Below, piece after piece: positions 63,852 through 64,000 of a stretch of 64,000 nucleotides of DNA. The notes beneath the pieces were generated by a model. It saw only the letters and a program-made list of their open reading frames with translations, was not told the DNA's origin and made no database searches. Made by a program: the position numbers and the translations under genes. Position 1 is the stretch's first letter; each line of letters starts with the position of its first letter. The DNA comes from Clostridium aciditolerans (lineage in GTDB: Bacteria > Bacillota > Clostridia > Clostridiales > Clostridiaceae): assembly GCF_016316925.1 (NCBI RefSeq), contig NZ_JAEEGB010000006.1:124001-188000 (forward strand), written 5' to 3'.

Positions 63852-64000
63852 CTACTCACACCTTTCCACCATTGTTGCCACACCAAGTCCGCCTGCTACC
63901 CCTAAAGATGCTATACCTATTCTTTTGTTTTTATCTTTAAGTGCTTCTAAAAGATGAAGCATAATAATTGCGCCAGATGCTCCATAAGGATGTCCATATG
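63852..64000 (-). CDS. thiolase-family protein, C-terminal end (runs off the window)
   Basis: The last 48 codons of a thiolase. The active-site His is in GHPYGASGA. The second catalytic position, normally Cys in CxGGGxG, reads GVAGGLG, so the usual acid/base cysteine is Gly. The 5' part lies beyond base 64000. It is followed after 6 bases by the ligase gene. Thiolases join or split acyl-CoA units; the Cys loss suggests an altered reaction. Confidence 0.75.
   Translation of the reverse strand, partial: YGHPYGASGAIIMLHLLEALKDKNKRIGIASLGVAGGLGVATMVERCE

Overview
The window is AT-rich chromosomal DNA from an anaerobic, endospore-type Firmicute, most likely a Clostridium. Evidence for this is the 1176-residue pyruvate:ferredoxin oxidoreductase, strong AGGAGG ribosome binding sites, frequent TTG/GTG starts, CWB2 and SLH cell-surface proteins, many soluble and membrane chemoreceptors, and T-tailed hairpin terminators after most genes. 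No rRNA, intact tRNA, CRISPR array, prophage or transposase gene was seen. Most genes lie on the minus strand.

Layout. 0-5 kb: pyruvate:ferredoxin oxidoreductase with a divergent TrmB-type regulator; the two promoters share their -35 region. 5-9 kb: an ECF sigma/anti-sigma pair and a MerR/MATE drug-efflux pair. 9-17.5 kb: a worn stretch holding a lipoprotein, a 45-residue protein, an ABC-F protein, a methionine-type ABC transporter whose permease is frameshifted, and several broken genes. 17.5-24.5 kb: a short YgfK-like flavoenzyme behind a near-consensus sigma-54 promoter with four upstream binding-site repeats, then an iron alcohol dehydrogenase, a zinc-binding chemoreceptor and adenine deaminase. 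24.6-29.8 kb: a CWB2 surface protein, a chemoreceptor, fossils of a chemoreceptor, a GNAT acetyltransferase and a Nudix hydrolase, and a structured RNA candidate. 29.8-35.5 kb: a nucleoside uptake and breakdown locus (BMP lipoprotein, LacI-type repressor, deoC, pdp, cdd, deoD) with two matching operators. 35.6-41.6 kb: a YcdB/SLH surface protein and a divergent two-component system with a lipoprotein. 41.8-45.4 kb: a MocR/GabR-type regulator facing a class III aminotransferase and an EamA transporter. 45.6-53.4 kb: exported or cell-envelope proteins and a metallophosphatase. 53.5-59 kb: a histidine-rich protein, a MarR/flavin-oxidase pair, and an ArsR/ArsM arsenic operon in which arsM has an in-frame TGA at a conserved cysteine. 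59-64 kb: a lipoprotein, a chemoreceptor, a CGGC protein, and an AMP-dependent ligase coupled to a thiolase that runs off the end.

The most interesting points are: (1) the arsenite methyltransferase that looks like a selenoprotein (TGA at the arsenic-binding Cys, full-length C-terminus downstream, SECIS-like hairpin); (2) a family of structured RNA elements of which two copies share a perfect 75-bp inverted match 20 kb apart, one intact with its own terminator and one apparently split; (3) the sigma-54 promoter and enhancer array before the YgfK-like gene. YgfK-type enzymes are often linked to selenium-dependent hydroxylases, so (1) and (3) may both reflect selenium use. That link is inference.
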